From a virus: a stretch of DNA of 37,475 nucleotides. Position 1 is the first letter of the stretch; every line of letters begins with the position of its first letter. Below are positions 15,386 through 22,184 of the stretch, piece after piece. The stretch lies in the IMG/VR virus record IMGVR_UViG_3300033153_005764, positions 1 to 37,475 of that record, one strand, 5' to 3'. A program made the position numbers and the translations under genes. The notes below the pieces were generated by a model. The model searched no databases. It worked only from the letters and a program-made list of their open reading frames with translations, and was not told where the DNA came from.

Positions 15386-17295
15386 TTGCAATACCTTTTT
15401 GATACTTTGAATTCTATATCAATGGGCAAGTCTGAAGCCCAAACCGGGGGAATTCGGGCAATATCCTCAATCTGTGAACGATACGTTTCGACTTCTTTTT
15501 CGGGAACTACCGTTGACATATCATCATGTACTATAAGTGGAATCCGTACCCCTAATTTTTCAATCTTCAAAATTGCCTCTGCCAAAATATCCCGGCTAAC
15601 AGCCTGGACGATATTTTCCGCCAGATATCCGCCCCAAAAATAAATTGCATTTCCACGTGCGGGGATACTCGCTGCTGGATTGGGCATAACGAGTTGAGGA
15701 TTTCGCGTTGATCCCTCAACCTTAGCACCCATGTAATATAGCCGCCGAGTATTCGGCAATTGGATAATGGTAGTATTTTCTTCTCGGAAAAATCGTAGAC
15801 CGAATGAAAGATCATAAGTCTGCCCAGTCTGTGTTGCCAATCTAAATGCCCGTTCGATTTTTTCCCAAAATAGAACAACCATAGGATGAGTTCGTCGATA
15901 CAGATTAACGATCTTTTCAGCCGCAGCATGGTCTAAATTAATTCCGTATGTATTTTTAGCATATTCCATGCACCGATTAGCACCCATCCCGTAGCCGCAA
16001 CCCAGGATACCAACTTTGCCCATCTGTCGGTAATTGCCGTACCACTCTGCTACGGATTTACTATCTGTTTTCTTCGGTTTACGAATTTTATGCCCTGTCA
16101 ATTTGCTGGCAAAATTGGCATAAATTTGCTTGCCCTCTGCGAATGCTCGAAGCATATCATTTTGTTCCGCTAGCCAATCAAGCGTACGAGCTTCAATTTG
16201 AGCAAAGTCCCCGATAACCAGCATATGCCCCGGTGGAGCCTCGATCAAAGTACGAGTTTGACTTGCTAGTAGGTGTCCGCGAGCCGATAAGTTCTGTGGG
16301 TTAATTCCTTCCGCCCCTGACCATCTTCCGGTGTGTGCCCCACAATATTTTAAAGGAATTGGGAGGCGTCCCTTGGCACAATCGGACATGGAACAAAGTT
16401 TTTCTATTCTTTTAATATGTAGCGGCCATGATTTAACGGCCACACGGGCCTCCATTAATTGCCGAGCATGGACGTTCGGATGATTCAATAAATAGGAATA
16501 TCCCGGATCAGTTTTTGCAATGGCAAGAAGCGGCCCTCTTTTTCCCTGTTTTATAGGGGGTTCTTCAGACCCTAAAGCCTCTCGGAGCCGTAATTCAAAA
16601 GACTTATTGCCCCGGACTTCTTTCTCTGTTATACCCACGTGATCAAGGACTTTTTGAATTTCAGCCTGCATTTCTTTTTCAAGTTTTTTTGCCCGTTTTT
16701 TATTAAAGCACAAAATAGGCTTGATGAAAAGATTTCGGGTATACTCGGCAACCTGTAACTCAAAAGCCGGATTCGATAATTTCGGGAGAAGCAGCCCCAA
16801 TAAATCATACGTTCGTTCAGCATCATTACAAGCATAACCAACTAGATCGACCCACTTTTGACCATCGAAATCAACCCGGTGCAAACCTTTGAATTGACTC
16901 GTATCTCCCTTTGCGGGGAGATTATGCCGCTCGCAAAGAGCCGCAAGTGAATTTTTCCATCGCGGTTCAACATGACGGGCTAAATCCAATGTATCTATAA
17001 TAAATGGGGGATAGATTTTCTGATTAGCCAGTACAAGAGCATCAAACTTGGCATTGTGCATTACCACAGTAACCGCCCCCCAATTAAACCGGGGCAACTC
17101 TTGTACCCAACGGGCATCATCAATCCCATCTTTAATCGCCCACCCCAACAGTTCAAATCGTTTATCCGTAACAAAAGCGTAAGTTGAAAGTTTTTTCAGC
17201 TGATAATCTTGATCGAAATACGTTTCACAATCCAGGACAACTACACGCTCTGGATAGCCGCATCGTTTCAAAATAGTTTTGATTTCGACATTCAT
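15382..17295 (-). CDS. Family A DNA polymerase with 3'-5' exonuclease
   Basis: 637 residues from the ATG at 17295, which overlaps the preceding TGA. Exonuclease motifs: LDCETY (D22, E24), HNAKFDA (D85) and a YACNDAERT motif near 155. Polymerase motif A is VIGDFAQIEAR near 360 (DFAQIE instead of the common DYSQIE), motif B RQMGKVGILGCGYGMG near 420-436, and motif C IVHDDM near 587 (HDD instead of HDE). There is no 5'-3' exonuclease domain. This is the replicative enzyme, paired with the primase-helicase. The HTGRWSG and NPQNL block before motif A is usual for phage polymerases. The substitutions are conservative and activity is expected. Confidence 0.95.
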   Translation of the reverse strand: MNVEIKTILKRCGYPERVVVLDCETYFDQDYQLKKLSTYAFVTDKRFELLGWAIKDGIDDARWVQELPRFNWGAVTVVMHNAKFDALVLANQKIYPPFIIDTLDLARHVEPRWKNSLAALCERHNLPAKGDTSQFKGLHRVDFDGQKWVDLVGYACNDAERTYDLLGLLLPKLSNPAFELQVAEYTRNLFIKPILCFNKKRAKKLEKEMQAEIQKVLDHVGITEKEVRGNKSFELRLREALGSEEPPIKQGKRGPLLAIAKTDPGYSYLLNHPNVHARQLMEARVAVKSWPLHIKRIEKLCSMSDCAKGRLPIPLKYCGAHTGRWSGAEGINPQNLSARGHLLASQTRTLIEAPPGHMLVIGDFAQIEARTLDWLAEQNDMLRAFAEGKQIYANFASKLTGHKIRKPKKTDSKSVAEWYGNYRQMGKVGILGCGYGMGANRCMEYAKNTYGINLDHAAAEKIVNLYRRTHPMVVLFWEKIERAFRLATQTGQTYDLSFGLRFFREENTTIIQLPNTRRLYYMGAKVEGSTRNPQLVMPNPAASIPARGNAIYFWGGYLAENIVQAVSRDILAEAILKIEKLGVRIPLIVHDDMSTVVPEKEVETYRSQIEDIARIPPVWASDLPIDIEFKVSKRYCK

Positions 17296-17672
17296 TTTTT
17301 CTTCCGATATTCGGGTTTCAGTTGTAATACAAATCCGACATCGGCATCCTCGATTAACCGGCAACCTTCATATCCGTATCGGACCACTTTTTCCAGAAAA
17401 AAGATGTCCTTCAAAACTCTATGATATCCCTTATGATTCAAACGATATTCCCAATATCGTCGAACAATTTTCTGGATTCGGATAATGAGAGCCGAATTAA
17501 AATCTTCGGGGGTTCGTTTAGGATAGACTATAAACAAATCCTCTAACTGGTCCCGATTTAGGCCCCGGTCAAACGCTATGAACGGAAAAACACGATCAAT
17601 ATCGGTTTCCAATCCAAATCGACGGCGTATTGACCAAATCGCATCTTTAAGTCTATTGGCAACAGATATCAT
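17292..17672 (-). CDS. Hypothetical protein upstream of polymerase
   Basis: 126 residues from the ATG at 17672, which overlaps the previous stop as ATGA. The sequence is basic and mixed alpha/beta; FPFIAFDRGLNRDQLEDLF and an Arg-rich helix (RIQKIVRRYWEYRLNHKGY) stand out. Its TGA is interleaved with the polymerase ATG, so the two are probably translated together. I do not recognise a family; DNA binding or a polymerase accessory role are possible from charge and position. Confidence 0.7.
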   Translation of the reverse strand: MISVANRLKDAIWSIRRRFGLETDIDRVFPFIAFDRGLNRDQLEDLFIVYPKRTPEDFNSALIIRIQKIVRRYWEYRLNHKGYHRVLKDIFFLEKVVRYGYEGCRLIEDADVGFVLQLKPEYRKKK

Positions 17673-17824
17673 TCGTTTCCTTCCAGAAGGTATGGCGATA
17701 AACAATCGGGACAGAAAATCTCTTGCATGGGATTCATAATTTCGTCCATTTCAATGGTGAAATCTCGCCCACATGCCTCACAGATGCGAACTTCTATTTC
17801 AGATTTTGGGAGTTCCTCGCACAT
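17669..17824 (-). CDS. 51-aa zinc-ribbon protein
   Basis: I start at the ATG at 17824, giving 51 residues; longer versions lie within the upstream gene. RICEACGRDFTIEMDE followed by EIFCPDCL gives two CxxC knuckles about 21 residues apart, enough for one zinc ribbon, with an acidic linker. GGAG lies about 12 bases upstream. It overlaps the DUF6899-like gene by 26 bases. The role is unknown; one of many single-ribbon proteins in this region. Confidence 0.7.
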   Translation of the reverse strand: MCEELPKSEIEVRICEACGRDFTIEMDEIMNPMQEIFCPDCLSPYLLEGNE

Positions 17825-18104
17825 TATTAAACACGTCTCCGTTCTCCTGCATTTTCTTATCTTCATATGGTACAACGAGACGACGATATAATTCCAATTT
17901 GCAGCATTCCAGAGCACCAATGACCTGATTTAAATCATTATAAGTAAAGGAATGCGTACACAATAGTCGAAAAATTAAGGAAGCCACCGCATAATTTATT
18001 AACCCCGCTTGATGAGCCGGAGATCGCCAATCATTAATCGAGCAAACAAGTTTATCTATGGAACTATCTAATTCATCCCGTATTTCGGGGTCGATATAGG
18101 GCAT
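17799..18104 (-). CDS. DUF6899-like phage protein
   Basis: 101 residues. The N-terminal MPYIDPEIRDELD, the helix around NYAVASLIFRLL and the C-terminal block ALECCKLELYRRLVVPYEDK followed by MQENGDV match what I remember of DUF6899, a conserved phage family of unknown function usually found among replication or early genes. GGAG precedes the ATG at 18104. The gene begins 14 bases after the 3' end of a tRNA on the same strand, so tRNA and mRNA are likely one transcript that is then processed. Confidence 0.8.
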   Translation of the reverse strand: MPYIDPEIRDELDSSIDKLVCSINDWRSPAHQAGLINYAVASLIFRLLCTHSFTYNDLNQVIGALECCKLELYRRLVVPYEDKKMQENGDVFNNVRGTPKI

Positions 18105-18118
18105 TTTAATCTCCGTAT

Positions 18119-18191
18119 AGGGGTGGGAGGACTCGAACCTCCACTGAATTCAGGTTGTCCCTGCTGCCTCTACCTATTGGGCTACACCCCT
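18119..18191 (-). tRNA. tRNA with irregular anticodon arm (isotype unclear)
   Basis: The minus strand gives 73 nt with a perfect 7-bp acceptor stem (AGGGGTG / CACCCCT), TA at positions 8-9, a D arm GCCC...AGGC with the usual GGTA loop, and a perfect T arm (GGAGG-TTCGAGT-CCTCC). No CCA is encoded. The anticodon arm is the problem: at standard positions the stem does not pair. The best local pairing is CAGG/CCTG around a 5-base GACAA loop, without the normal U33. I therefore give no amino acid. It is either an unusual functional tRNA, a degraded one or a decoy. It lies between the HTH gene and the DUF6899-like gene. Confidence 0.65.
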
Positions 18192-18202
18192 TGAGGTCGC
18201 AA

Positions 18203-18388
18203 TTAAGCAACCGCGACGGGCCTTCCCCTCCCTCGGATCGTAACGTCATTTTCCTCAAGCACCCGGCGAATCACGGGAACCGAATGCCCAAATTCCGTGG
18301 CCAGAGCGACCAGTCCAACATTCTTGTTGTACTTGGACACAATCGACCTTACCTGATTCGCTGTCAACTTAACTTTTGCACGGGCCAT
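18203..18388 (-). CDS. Small helix-turn-helix DNA-binding protein
   Basis: 61 residues from the ATG at 18388 with AAGGAG upstream. Residues 7-50 (LTANQVRSIVSKYNKN, then GLVALATEFGHSVPVIRRVL) read as a Hin/resolvase-type trihelical HTH, followed by an AT-hook-like RGRGRP tail. A lone HTH with a minor-groove tail suggests a compact DNA-binding regulator. It is the first gene after promoter PB with a leader of about 35 bases, and the tRNA and polymerase genes follow it. It is a plausible candidate for recognising the repeated promoter boxes, but this is inference. Confidence 0.75.
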   Translation of the reverse strand: MARAKVKLTANQVRSIVSKYNKNVGLVALATEFGHSVPVIRRVLEENDVTIRGRGRPVAVA

Positions 18389-18429
18389 TTTTTTCTCCTT
18401 GTGTTTGGACCCTTGAACCTTACACTTAT

Positions 18430-18458
18430 AGTATACGACATTTTTCGGCAAAAAGCAA
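18430..18458 (-). promoter_or_regulatory. RTRTCG-class promoter PB (leftward)
   Basis: Minus strand TTGCTT (18458-18453), 17-base spacer ending ATGTCG, then TATACT (18435-18430). The -35 box sits just past the stop of the 100-aa gene at 18467. It drives the HTH gene, tRNA and probably the polymerase operon. Confidence 0.75.
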
Positions 18459-18466
18459 GAGAAAAA

Positions 18467-18769
18467 TCAAAGACTTTCGTATTTTGTATAAAATTCTACT
18501 AACTGTTGCCCGGCTAATTGTATATGTTCAACAGCATCAAAGTGTCTAAGGACTGTCAGAATAATTTCCATTTCCTCAAGAAGAAACATAAGGCTACGGG
18601 GATCATCGGATAAAATACATCGACTTATTAATTCTCGATTACTCGAAGCAAATTGACCATACGCTTTTTTAGTTTCTTCCGTATTTAGTTCGCCCTGCCA
18701 TTTTACTTGTGCTGCCATGGAGGCAGTGTGATAATCCTTCAACAATTGTTGTGTGGATTCAGAAGCCAT
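18467..18769 (-). CDS. Hypothetical helical protein
   Basis: 100 residues, predicted almost entirely helical: STQQLLKDYHTASMAAQVKW, then a charged middle and MFLLEEMEIILTVLRHFD, with HIQLAGQQLVEFYTKY at the end. No motif or family is recognised. It begins six bases after the stop of the zinc-ribbon gene and is the last gene of the cluster driven by promoter PC; the next promoter starts nine bases downstream of its stop. Confidence 0.7.
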   Translation of the reverse strand: MASESTQQLLKDYHTASMAAQVKWQGELNTEETKKAYGQFASSNRELISRCILSDDPRSLMFLLEEMEIILTVLRHFDAVEHIQLAGQQLVEFYTKYESL

Positions 18770-18775
18770 TATATC

Positions 18776-19069
18776 TTACTTTGAATTTAAATATCCTGCA
18801 TTAGTCGGAATTTTAAAACGTGTTGGTTCAATTGTTCGGGTATGATGGCAGACTGGGCATGTATTTCTTATTTGGGGAGCAAGTATCTCAAAATCCTCAA
18901 ACGGATCGCCCGTATTCAGACCATTAGTGGTATCAACTAGATTCCACCACGCAACCTTGCCCTTACAGTGCGGACACGTAACTACCGCACTAAATTCATA
19001 TTCGTAACAATCCATTTGAAAATAATGCCCGTGTTCACAAAGTAACTGATAGTATCCGCTGTAGCTCAT
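18776..19069 (-). CDS. Zinc-ribbon protein
   Basis: 97 residues. Metal-ligand candidates are CEHGH near residue 11, CPHC near 32-35 and CPVCHH near 71-76, sufficient for one or two zinc sites. The spacer is polar with several aromatic residues. The start overlaps the upstream stop by ATGA. It follows a SprT-like protease and another small gene, so it may be a partner in nucleic-acid handling, but no family name can be given. Confidence 0.7.
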   Translation of the reverse strand: MSYSGYYQLLCEHGHYFQMDCYEYEFSAVVTCPHCKGKVAWWNLVDTTNGLNTGDPFEDFEILAPQIRNTCPVCHHTRTIEPTRFKIPTNAGYLNSK

Positions 19070-19272
19070 TTCTTTTCTTCCACAGCATCCGCAGCATCAT
19101 TGAGGGCTTGGGCGACACGACGGGCTTTCAATGGGGAAAGCCGTGCTAATGCAGTATCATAAATACGGGCCTCTACAAATAAATAAATTTCTTGAAATTC
19201 GGGTTGTGCGATAATATTAACCTCAGTATTCTTATATCCCTGAACCTTTTTCGACCTAAATTGCTTGCTCAT
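19066..19272 (-). CDS. Hypothetical small protein
   Basis: 68 residues joined by ATGA overlaps to genes on both sides. The N-terminus is basic (SKQFRSKKVQGYKN), the middle beta-like (EVNIIAQPEFQEIYLFVE) and the C-terminus a helix ending ALNDAADAVEEKK. No motif recognised. The tight coupling indicates it is made in step with the SprT-like protein. Confidence 0.65.
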   Translation of the reverse strand: MSKQFRSKKVQGYKNTEVNIIAQPEFQEIYLFVEARIYDTALARLSPLKARRVAQALNDAADAVEEKK

Positions 19273-19853
19273 TTCTTTACCTCCGTCTCCCGGAAAGCGA
19301 CTTTATGCACGGGACATATCGGAGCACCGGCTTCAGTTAACCATTTTCGCGTTACTCGTGCAATGTACTCACACTTTGGACATTGTACTTTAATCAATCG
19401 GCTACCCTTCTGTCCCGATTTCCGTTTCTTTAATCCGAGCTTTGCATGGGGATAGGGTCCGAGCTTCTCTTGTATTACTGCTAGCTTTGCGGCTAGTTCC
19501 TCGTTTGCACGAGAACCCGTCCACGGTTTCACCATACCCACCGCTCGCATAATTTCAATGAACGGCTTTCGATGCCCCGCCTCAATTCCGGCAATCGTAT
19601 GGCAAAGTTCGTGCACAATTATCTCAAGAATCTTCAAAGAATCAGAGAATTTCGGCGAAACAAAAATCTCATATGTTTTATCCTCCGAGCGTTTAGAATT
19701 AAAACATTCGGCTCCGGTTTTATCCCGCTTCGTTGTCGGCCAGCCGCAACCAATACGAAATCGCGGAAGTTCGTAACCAGCGGGTTTGAATATCGACTGT
19801 TCAATTTGTTTAGCCGCTGCCAAGAACCAGGGTTCTCTTGTTTCATGTTTCAT
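19269..19853 (-). CDS. SprT-like zinc metalloprotease
   Basis: 194 residues from the ATG at 19853, an ATGA overlap with the previous stop. IIVHELCHTIAGIEAGH contains the HExxH zinc site (HELCH) and a downstream His. A C-terminal zinc ribbon follows: CPKCEYIARVTRKW and CPVHK. This is the SprT/Spartan-like layout, whose members cut DNA-protein crosslinks in eukaryotes and are of unclear role in bacteria and phage. An early phage copy could clear proteins bound to DNA before replication. Length and domain order are normal. Confidence 0.88.
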   Translation of the reverse strand: MKHETREPWFLAAAKQIEQSIFKPAGYELPRFRIGCGWPTTKRDKTGAECFNSKRSEDKTYEIFVSPKFSDSLKILEIIVHELCHTIAGIEAGHRKPFIEIMRAVGMVKPWTGSRANEELAAKLAVIQEKLGPYPHAKLGLKKRKSGQKGSRLIKVQCPKCEYIARVTRKWLTEAGAPICPVHKVAFRETEVKK

Positions 19854-20191
19854 CGTAGCACCATTGAGAGCCACACTTCGACCTGCAAAGTTCCCTTATC
19901 ATGGTGGAGGAACGCATTGTAACATCCGCCCTCCCGATTCGAGTTTATCCGACATTCCTGTAATTGTTCGATGAACGAGTCCAGAGCTTCGCGATCCCGT
20001 ATACCGACAGTCTCGGAGGGATTCTCGGTTAGAGCCTCGAAGGGCTTTTCAACTGGTAGGGCCAGGGCCTTCCGTTTACGCTTTGGACCTTTACCCGGCT
20101 TGAAAATAAATTCGTATCCACAATTACAAGTTTTTGTTCGCGGCCCCACTTCTGCATGACATTCGGGGCAAGTCTTATGGCCTCTCGACAT
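19850..20191 (-). CDS. Zinc-ribbon early protein
   Basis: 113 residues from the ATG at 20191, with AGGGAG upstream and promoter PC about 22 bases away. The N-terminus HKTCPECHAEVGPRTKTCNC carries CxxC and CxC ligands, a widespread phage ribbon pattern. A basic Lys/Arg block (KGPKRKRKA) follows, then a region ending in WLSMVLR. It is the first gene of the SprT cluster. DNA or RNA binding is likely from the ribbon and basic segment; no specific function is known to me. Confidence 0.75.
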   Translation of the reverse strand: MSRGHKTCPECHAEVGPRTKTCNCGYEFIFKPGKGPKRKRKALALPVEKPFEALTENPSETVGIRDREALDSFIEQLQECRINSNREGGCYNAFLHHDKGTLQVEVWLSMVLR

Positions 20192-20213
20192 TTTATTTTC
20201 TCCCTTCACTTGT

Positions 20214-20242
20214 AGTATACGATATAAATACAAGCAAAGCAA
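20214..20242 (-). promoter_or_regulatory. RTRTCG-class promoter PC (leftward)
   Basis: Minus strand TTGCTT (20242-20237), 17-base spacer ending ATATCG, then TATACT (20219-20214). It lies directly after the 3' end of the tRNA-like RNA and in front of the zinc-ribbon/SprT cluster. Confidence 0.8.
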
Positions 20243-20255
20243 ATCTTTTCTCAAA

Positions 20256-20366
20256 GCGGCGTATCAGGAATCGAACCTGACTTCGGCATTCGCCCATTCC
20301 GGGGTCCGTTGAGAACACTATTCTCGCCCGGATGGTCCAGCCACGCTTCGCCGTGGCCACCGCCGC
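20256..20366 (-). ncRNA. 111-nt tRNA-like structured RNA
   Basis: The two ends pair as an acceptor-like stem (GCGGCG with CGCCGC, six bp, then a mismatch). A D-like hairpin (GCCA / TGGC, 10-base loop) and a perfect T arm (TCAGG-TTCGATT-CCTGA) are in the right order and orientation for a minus-strand tRNA. The middle is about 55 nt instead of about 22: it forms a long helix CCATCCGGG with CCCGG-A-ATGG (one bulged A) enclosing a second hairpin GAGAA/TTCTC, then a small GGC/GCC hairpin. No normal anticodon loop can be placed. It may be a tRNA carrying an insertion, a decoy or another tRNA-shaped RNA. It sits between the gene at 20378-20560 and promoter PC. Confidence 0.5.
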
Positions 20367-20377
20367 ATTATTCTATT

Positions 20378-20560
20378 TTACCACGAATCATCTAGTTTGT
20401 CAAGGATTTTTTTCGCACATCTTTCGCAGACATACGCCGAAAACGCCGGACCATCGAGATTCGCATAAGTCAGGGGCCGATATGTACTTCCACATACTGA
20501 ACATCGGCCGTCAAGGACTATTGTTCTCCCGAAATAACCTCGGAGTCTCTTGAGTTTCAT
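20378..20560 (-). CDS. 60-aa double-CxxC protein
   Basis: 60 residues from the ATG at 20560, an ATGA overlap with the previous gene and AGGTGG upstream. RCSVCGS at about residue 19 and VCERCAKK at about 43 supply four cysteines for one zinc site. The C-terminus KKILDKLDDSW is a charged helix. Only a dozen bases separate its stop from the tRNA-like RNA. The family is unknown to me. Confidence 0.7.
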   Translation of the reverse strand: MKLKRLRGYFGRTIVLDGRCSVCGSTYRPLTYANLDGPAFSAYVCERCAKKILDKLDDSW

Positions 20561-20814
20561 GTTTTTTCCACCTGTTTGAACGTCGGGCAATTGTTCTCAA
20601 TTACAAAAGCATCGAACATTTGACTACGTTCCGATTGACAAAATATCGCATGTACCAGCGACTGATTACTGATCCCCAGGGGTACAGCATTGCCCCACCA
20701 CTGGGCATTTATGCCATCGACATAATAGCCGCCGCATTCCCCGCATGGGCAATCCCGTTTATCGCCGTTTAGGCTGAATACATGGCCGCAATTTTTACAG
20801 AATAAGAGCTTCAT
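20557..20814 (-). CDS. Conserved phage CxxC protein (MKLLFC type)
   Basis: 85 residues from the ATG at 20814. MKLLFCKNCGHVFSLNGDK, CPCGECGGYYVD and WWGNAVPLGISNQS form a pattern that I recall from many unnamed phage proteins: a CxxCGxVFSL zinc half-site, a CxCG half-site, then a conserved AVPLG segment. The function of the group is unknown. The leader carries a strong 16-bp hairpin between this start and the previous stop, so expression may be tuned separately from the gene before it. Confidence 0.78.
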   Translation of the reverse strand: MKLLFCKNCGHVFSLNGDKRDCPCGECGGYYVDGINAQWWGNAVPLGISNQSLVHAIFCQSERSQMFDAFVIENNCPTFKQVEKT

Positions 20815-20825
20815 TCTATTTCTTT

Positions 20826-20894
20826 CTGCCAAGGGCGATGCTGGTAGACAGCGGGACAATAATTAGGCCCCTATTACCGCCTACCAGCATCTTG
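20826..20894 (-). promoter_or_regulatory. Intergenic 16-bp hairpin
   Basis: An 11-bp perfect inverted repeat (GATGCTGGTAG at 20835-20845, CTACCAGCATC at 20879-20889) is extended by GCCAA/TTGGC beyond a 4-base bulge. It lies in the leader between the genes at 20907-21086 and 20557-20814. No U-run follows in the minus-strand RNA, so a classical terminator is unlikely; a processing or translation-control hairpin is more probable. Confidence 0.6.
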
Positions 20895-20906
20895 GCGGCG
20901 ACGGCG

Positions 20907-21086
20907 TTATCGAGCTTTATAGACGTTTAAACCGATCCGTGCGTCTGCATGGCCGGGAACAATCTGATTGCCTCCCGTAGTGGCGATTACAATCGTCTTT
21001 CCCGACTTCGACGGACCCTGTTCCTTCGACAGATCAACCGTGATCGTCAGGATTTCGTCCTTCACTGTCAACTCTACGTTTTTCAT
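20907..21086 (-). CDS. Conserved small phage protein
   Basis: 59 residues from the ATG at 21086, preceded by GGAAGG. The sequence NVELTVKDEILTITVDLSK, then SGKTIVIATTGGNQ and IGLNVYKAR is a compact beta-rich fold common among unnamed phage early proteins. No catalytic residue is evident. It is the first gene after promoter PD with a leader of about 15 bases, so it should be expressed early and strongly. Confidence 0.75.
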   Translation of the reverse strand: MKNVELTVKDEILTITVDLSKEQGPSKSGKTIVIATTGGNQIVPGHADARIGLNVYKAR

Positions 21087-21107
21087 TGTTGCTTCCTTCC
21101 TATCTAT

Positions 21108-21136
21108 AATATACGACACTTTCCGATGAAAAGCAA
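21108..21136 (-). promoter_or_regulatory. RTRTCG-class promoter PD (leftward)
   Basis: Minus strand TTGCTT (21136-21131), 17-base spacer ending GTGTCG, then TATATT (21113-21108). The -35 box lies 17 bases beyond the stop of the preceding gene at 21153. Confidence 0.75.
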
Positions 21137-21152
21137 ATCGAATTTCAGATTT

Positions 21153-21515
21153 TTATGCGATCTTCCGAAACGCTCCAACATAGACCTGAAATTGACCGAT
21201 GCCGGTCAACGCAAAGCCGTGATCCGGGTGTACCCGGAGATAGGCTAGCAATTGTTCGCGGAACTGATCCACTGTCAAGGCCAATTCGCCCACTTGACCA
21301 AAGCCGGATGAATCAACGAACCACGACTTATCTGTCGGTTCCCAATCCGGGGATAGAGTACAGTCGATCAAACTTGGGAAGGGGAAATTTCCTTCGCCGG
21401 TCTCCAAGCCCGCCACTTCCTCCGTACCGAACACGAACGGCTCGACAATTTCCTCAACGCCAAGATGTTCAGCCAGGTACTTATCTTCGAGTTGTGCTCC
21501 ACGTTCGCGGTCCAT
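21153..21515 (-). CDS. Hypothetical protein
   Basis: 120 residues from the ATG at 21515 with TTGGAGG upstream. The N-terminal 30 residues are a charged helix (DRERGAQLEDKYLAEHLG); the remainder is mixed, with PDWEPTDKSWFVDSSGFGQ and a helix VDQFREQLLAYLRVHPDH, ending in beta-like GIGQFQVYVGAFRK. No family recognised. It is the last gene of the cluster driven by promoter PE. Confidence 0.7.
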   Translation of the reverse strand: MDRERGAQLEDKYLAEHLGVEEIVEPFVFGTEEVAGLETGEGNFPFPSLIDCTLSPDWEPTDKSWFVDSSGFGQVGELALTVDQFREQLLAYLRVHPDHGFALTGIGQFQVYVGAFRKIA

Positions 21516-21545
21516 TATTCTGCCTCCAAAATTAGACGCCAAACT

Positions 21546-21695
21546 CTAATTACTGCTCATCGCCGCTTTTCTTGCCCGTTCTTTCAGCGTTTCGAGTCTA
21601 CGCTTGTGGGAATATCCCGCCTCATGTCGTTTCTGATTACCACAACGAATCTTCAAGCCGCACTTCTCACAACGCTTGTATTTCGATTTTGGCAT
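21546..21695 (-). CDS. 49-aa C2H2-type zinc-finger-like protein
   Basis: A short gene preceded by AGGGAGAATAGAACA. The 49 residues include RCEKCGLKIRC, then GNQKRHEAGYSHKRR, placing C9, C12, H24 and H30 in a C-x2-C-x11-H-x5-H arrangement close to a C2H2 finger. The remainder is a basic helix (RRLETLKERARKAA). C2H2-like fingers are uncommon in phage but do occur. The basic tail suggests nucleic-acid binding. Confidence 0.65.
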   Translation of the reverse strand: MPKSKYKRCEKCGLKIRCGNQKRHEAGYSHKRRLETLKERARKAAMSSN

Positions 21696-21699
21696 TGTT

Positions 21700-21948
21700 C
21701 TATTCTCCCTGTTGGTCCAATAGTTCGACTAATTCCTCAAGGTCTGTAACGAGCAATACATGCCCGCACCAACTGCACTGATACCTAATAATTTCCGTAT
21801 CATCGTTTAGTGTCGGCCCGTATTCGCAATCGACTATTCCATTGTTCCCGACAACTAGATTACTGATCTCCGTTGTAGCCGTACCTCTGGTAATCTCATC
21901 AAGTTGGTGTTTTCCGCACCTTGGGCATGTAAATTCTACCGTTCTCAT
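21700..21948 (-). CDS. Zinc-ribbon small protein
   Basis: 82 residues from the ATG at 21948, which has GGAAGG upstream and the AGAACA spacer seen in neighbouring genes. FTCPRCGKHQ near residue 8 and YQCSWCGHVL near 58 make a full four-Cys ribbon. The C-terminus is an acidic helix (LEELVELLDQQGE). It starts within the last residues of the preceding gene. The role is unknown. Confidence 0.75.
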   Translation of the reverse strand: MRTVEFTCPRCGKHQLDEITRGTATTEISNLVVGNNGIVDCEYGPTLNDDTEIIRYQCSWCGHVLLVTDLEELVELLDQQGE

Positions 21949-21952
21949 TGTT

Positions 21953-22135
21953 CTACCTTCCATTATACCGTATAAACGACCATCTATCCTCGCACGATGA
22001 AATAAACGCCCACGGCGGGCAATGTCCCCATCGGCCTATAATCCACTTTCGACACTGCCGATAAGGTCGCCAATCGGTCATAACTGAATACGTCTCGCCC
22101 CTGTTTTTGGTCCACACGCGATATTTCCGGGCCAT
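21953..22135 (-). CDS. 60-aa Trp/Arg-rich protein
   Basis: 60 residues starting at 22135 with GGAAGG upstream and promoter PE 20 bases further. It has seven Trp and many Arg residues (ARKYRVWTKNRGETY, RKWIIGRWGHCPPWAF), with two or three Cys. The composition is unusual even for small early proteins. No family recognised. A nucleic-acid or protein-inhibitor role is possible but not shown. Confidence 0.7.
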   Translation of the reverse strand: MARKYRVWTKNRGETYSVMTDWRPYRQCRKWIIGRWGHCPPWAFISSCEDRWSFIRYNGR

Positions 22136-22155
22136 TGTTCTATCCTTCCACCTGT

Positions 22156-22184
22156 AGTCTACGATATAAATTGAACCTTGTCAA
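22156..22184 (-). promoter_or_regulatory. RTRTCG-class promoter PE (leftward)
   Basis: Minus strand TTGACA (22184-22179), 17-base spacer ending ATATCG, then TAGACT (22161-22156). The -35 box overlaps the TGA stop of the gene at 22181-22483. Confidence 0.78.

Noticed and set aside
18119-18191. Assigning a Gln, Trp, Cys or Phe identity to the tRNA
   Set aside because: Each choice needs an unpaired anticodon stem or lacks U33.
21962-21967. TATAAT on the minus strand before the gene at 21700-21948
   Set aside because: It is coding sequence (Tyr-Asn) at the end of the preceding gene, and no -35-like hexamer lies 16-18 bases upstream.
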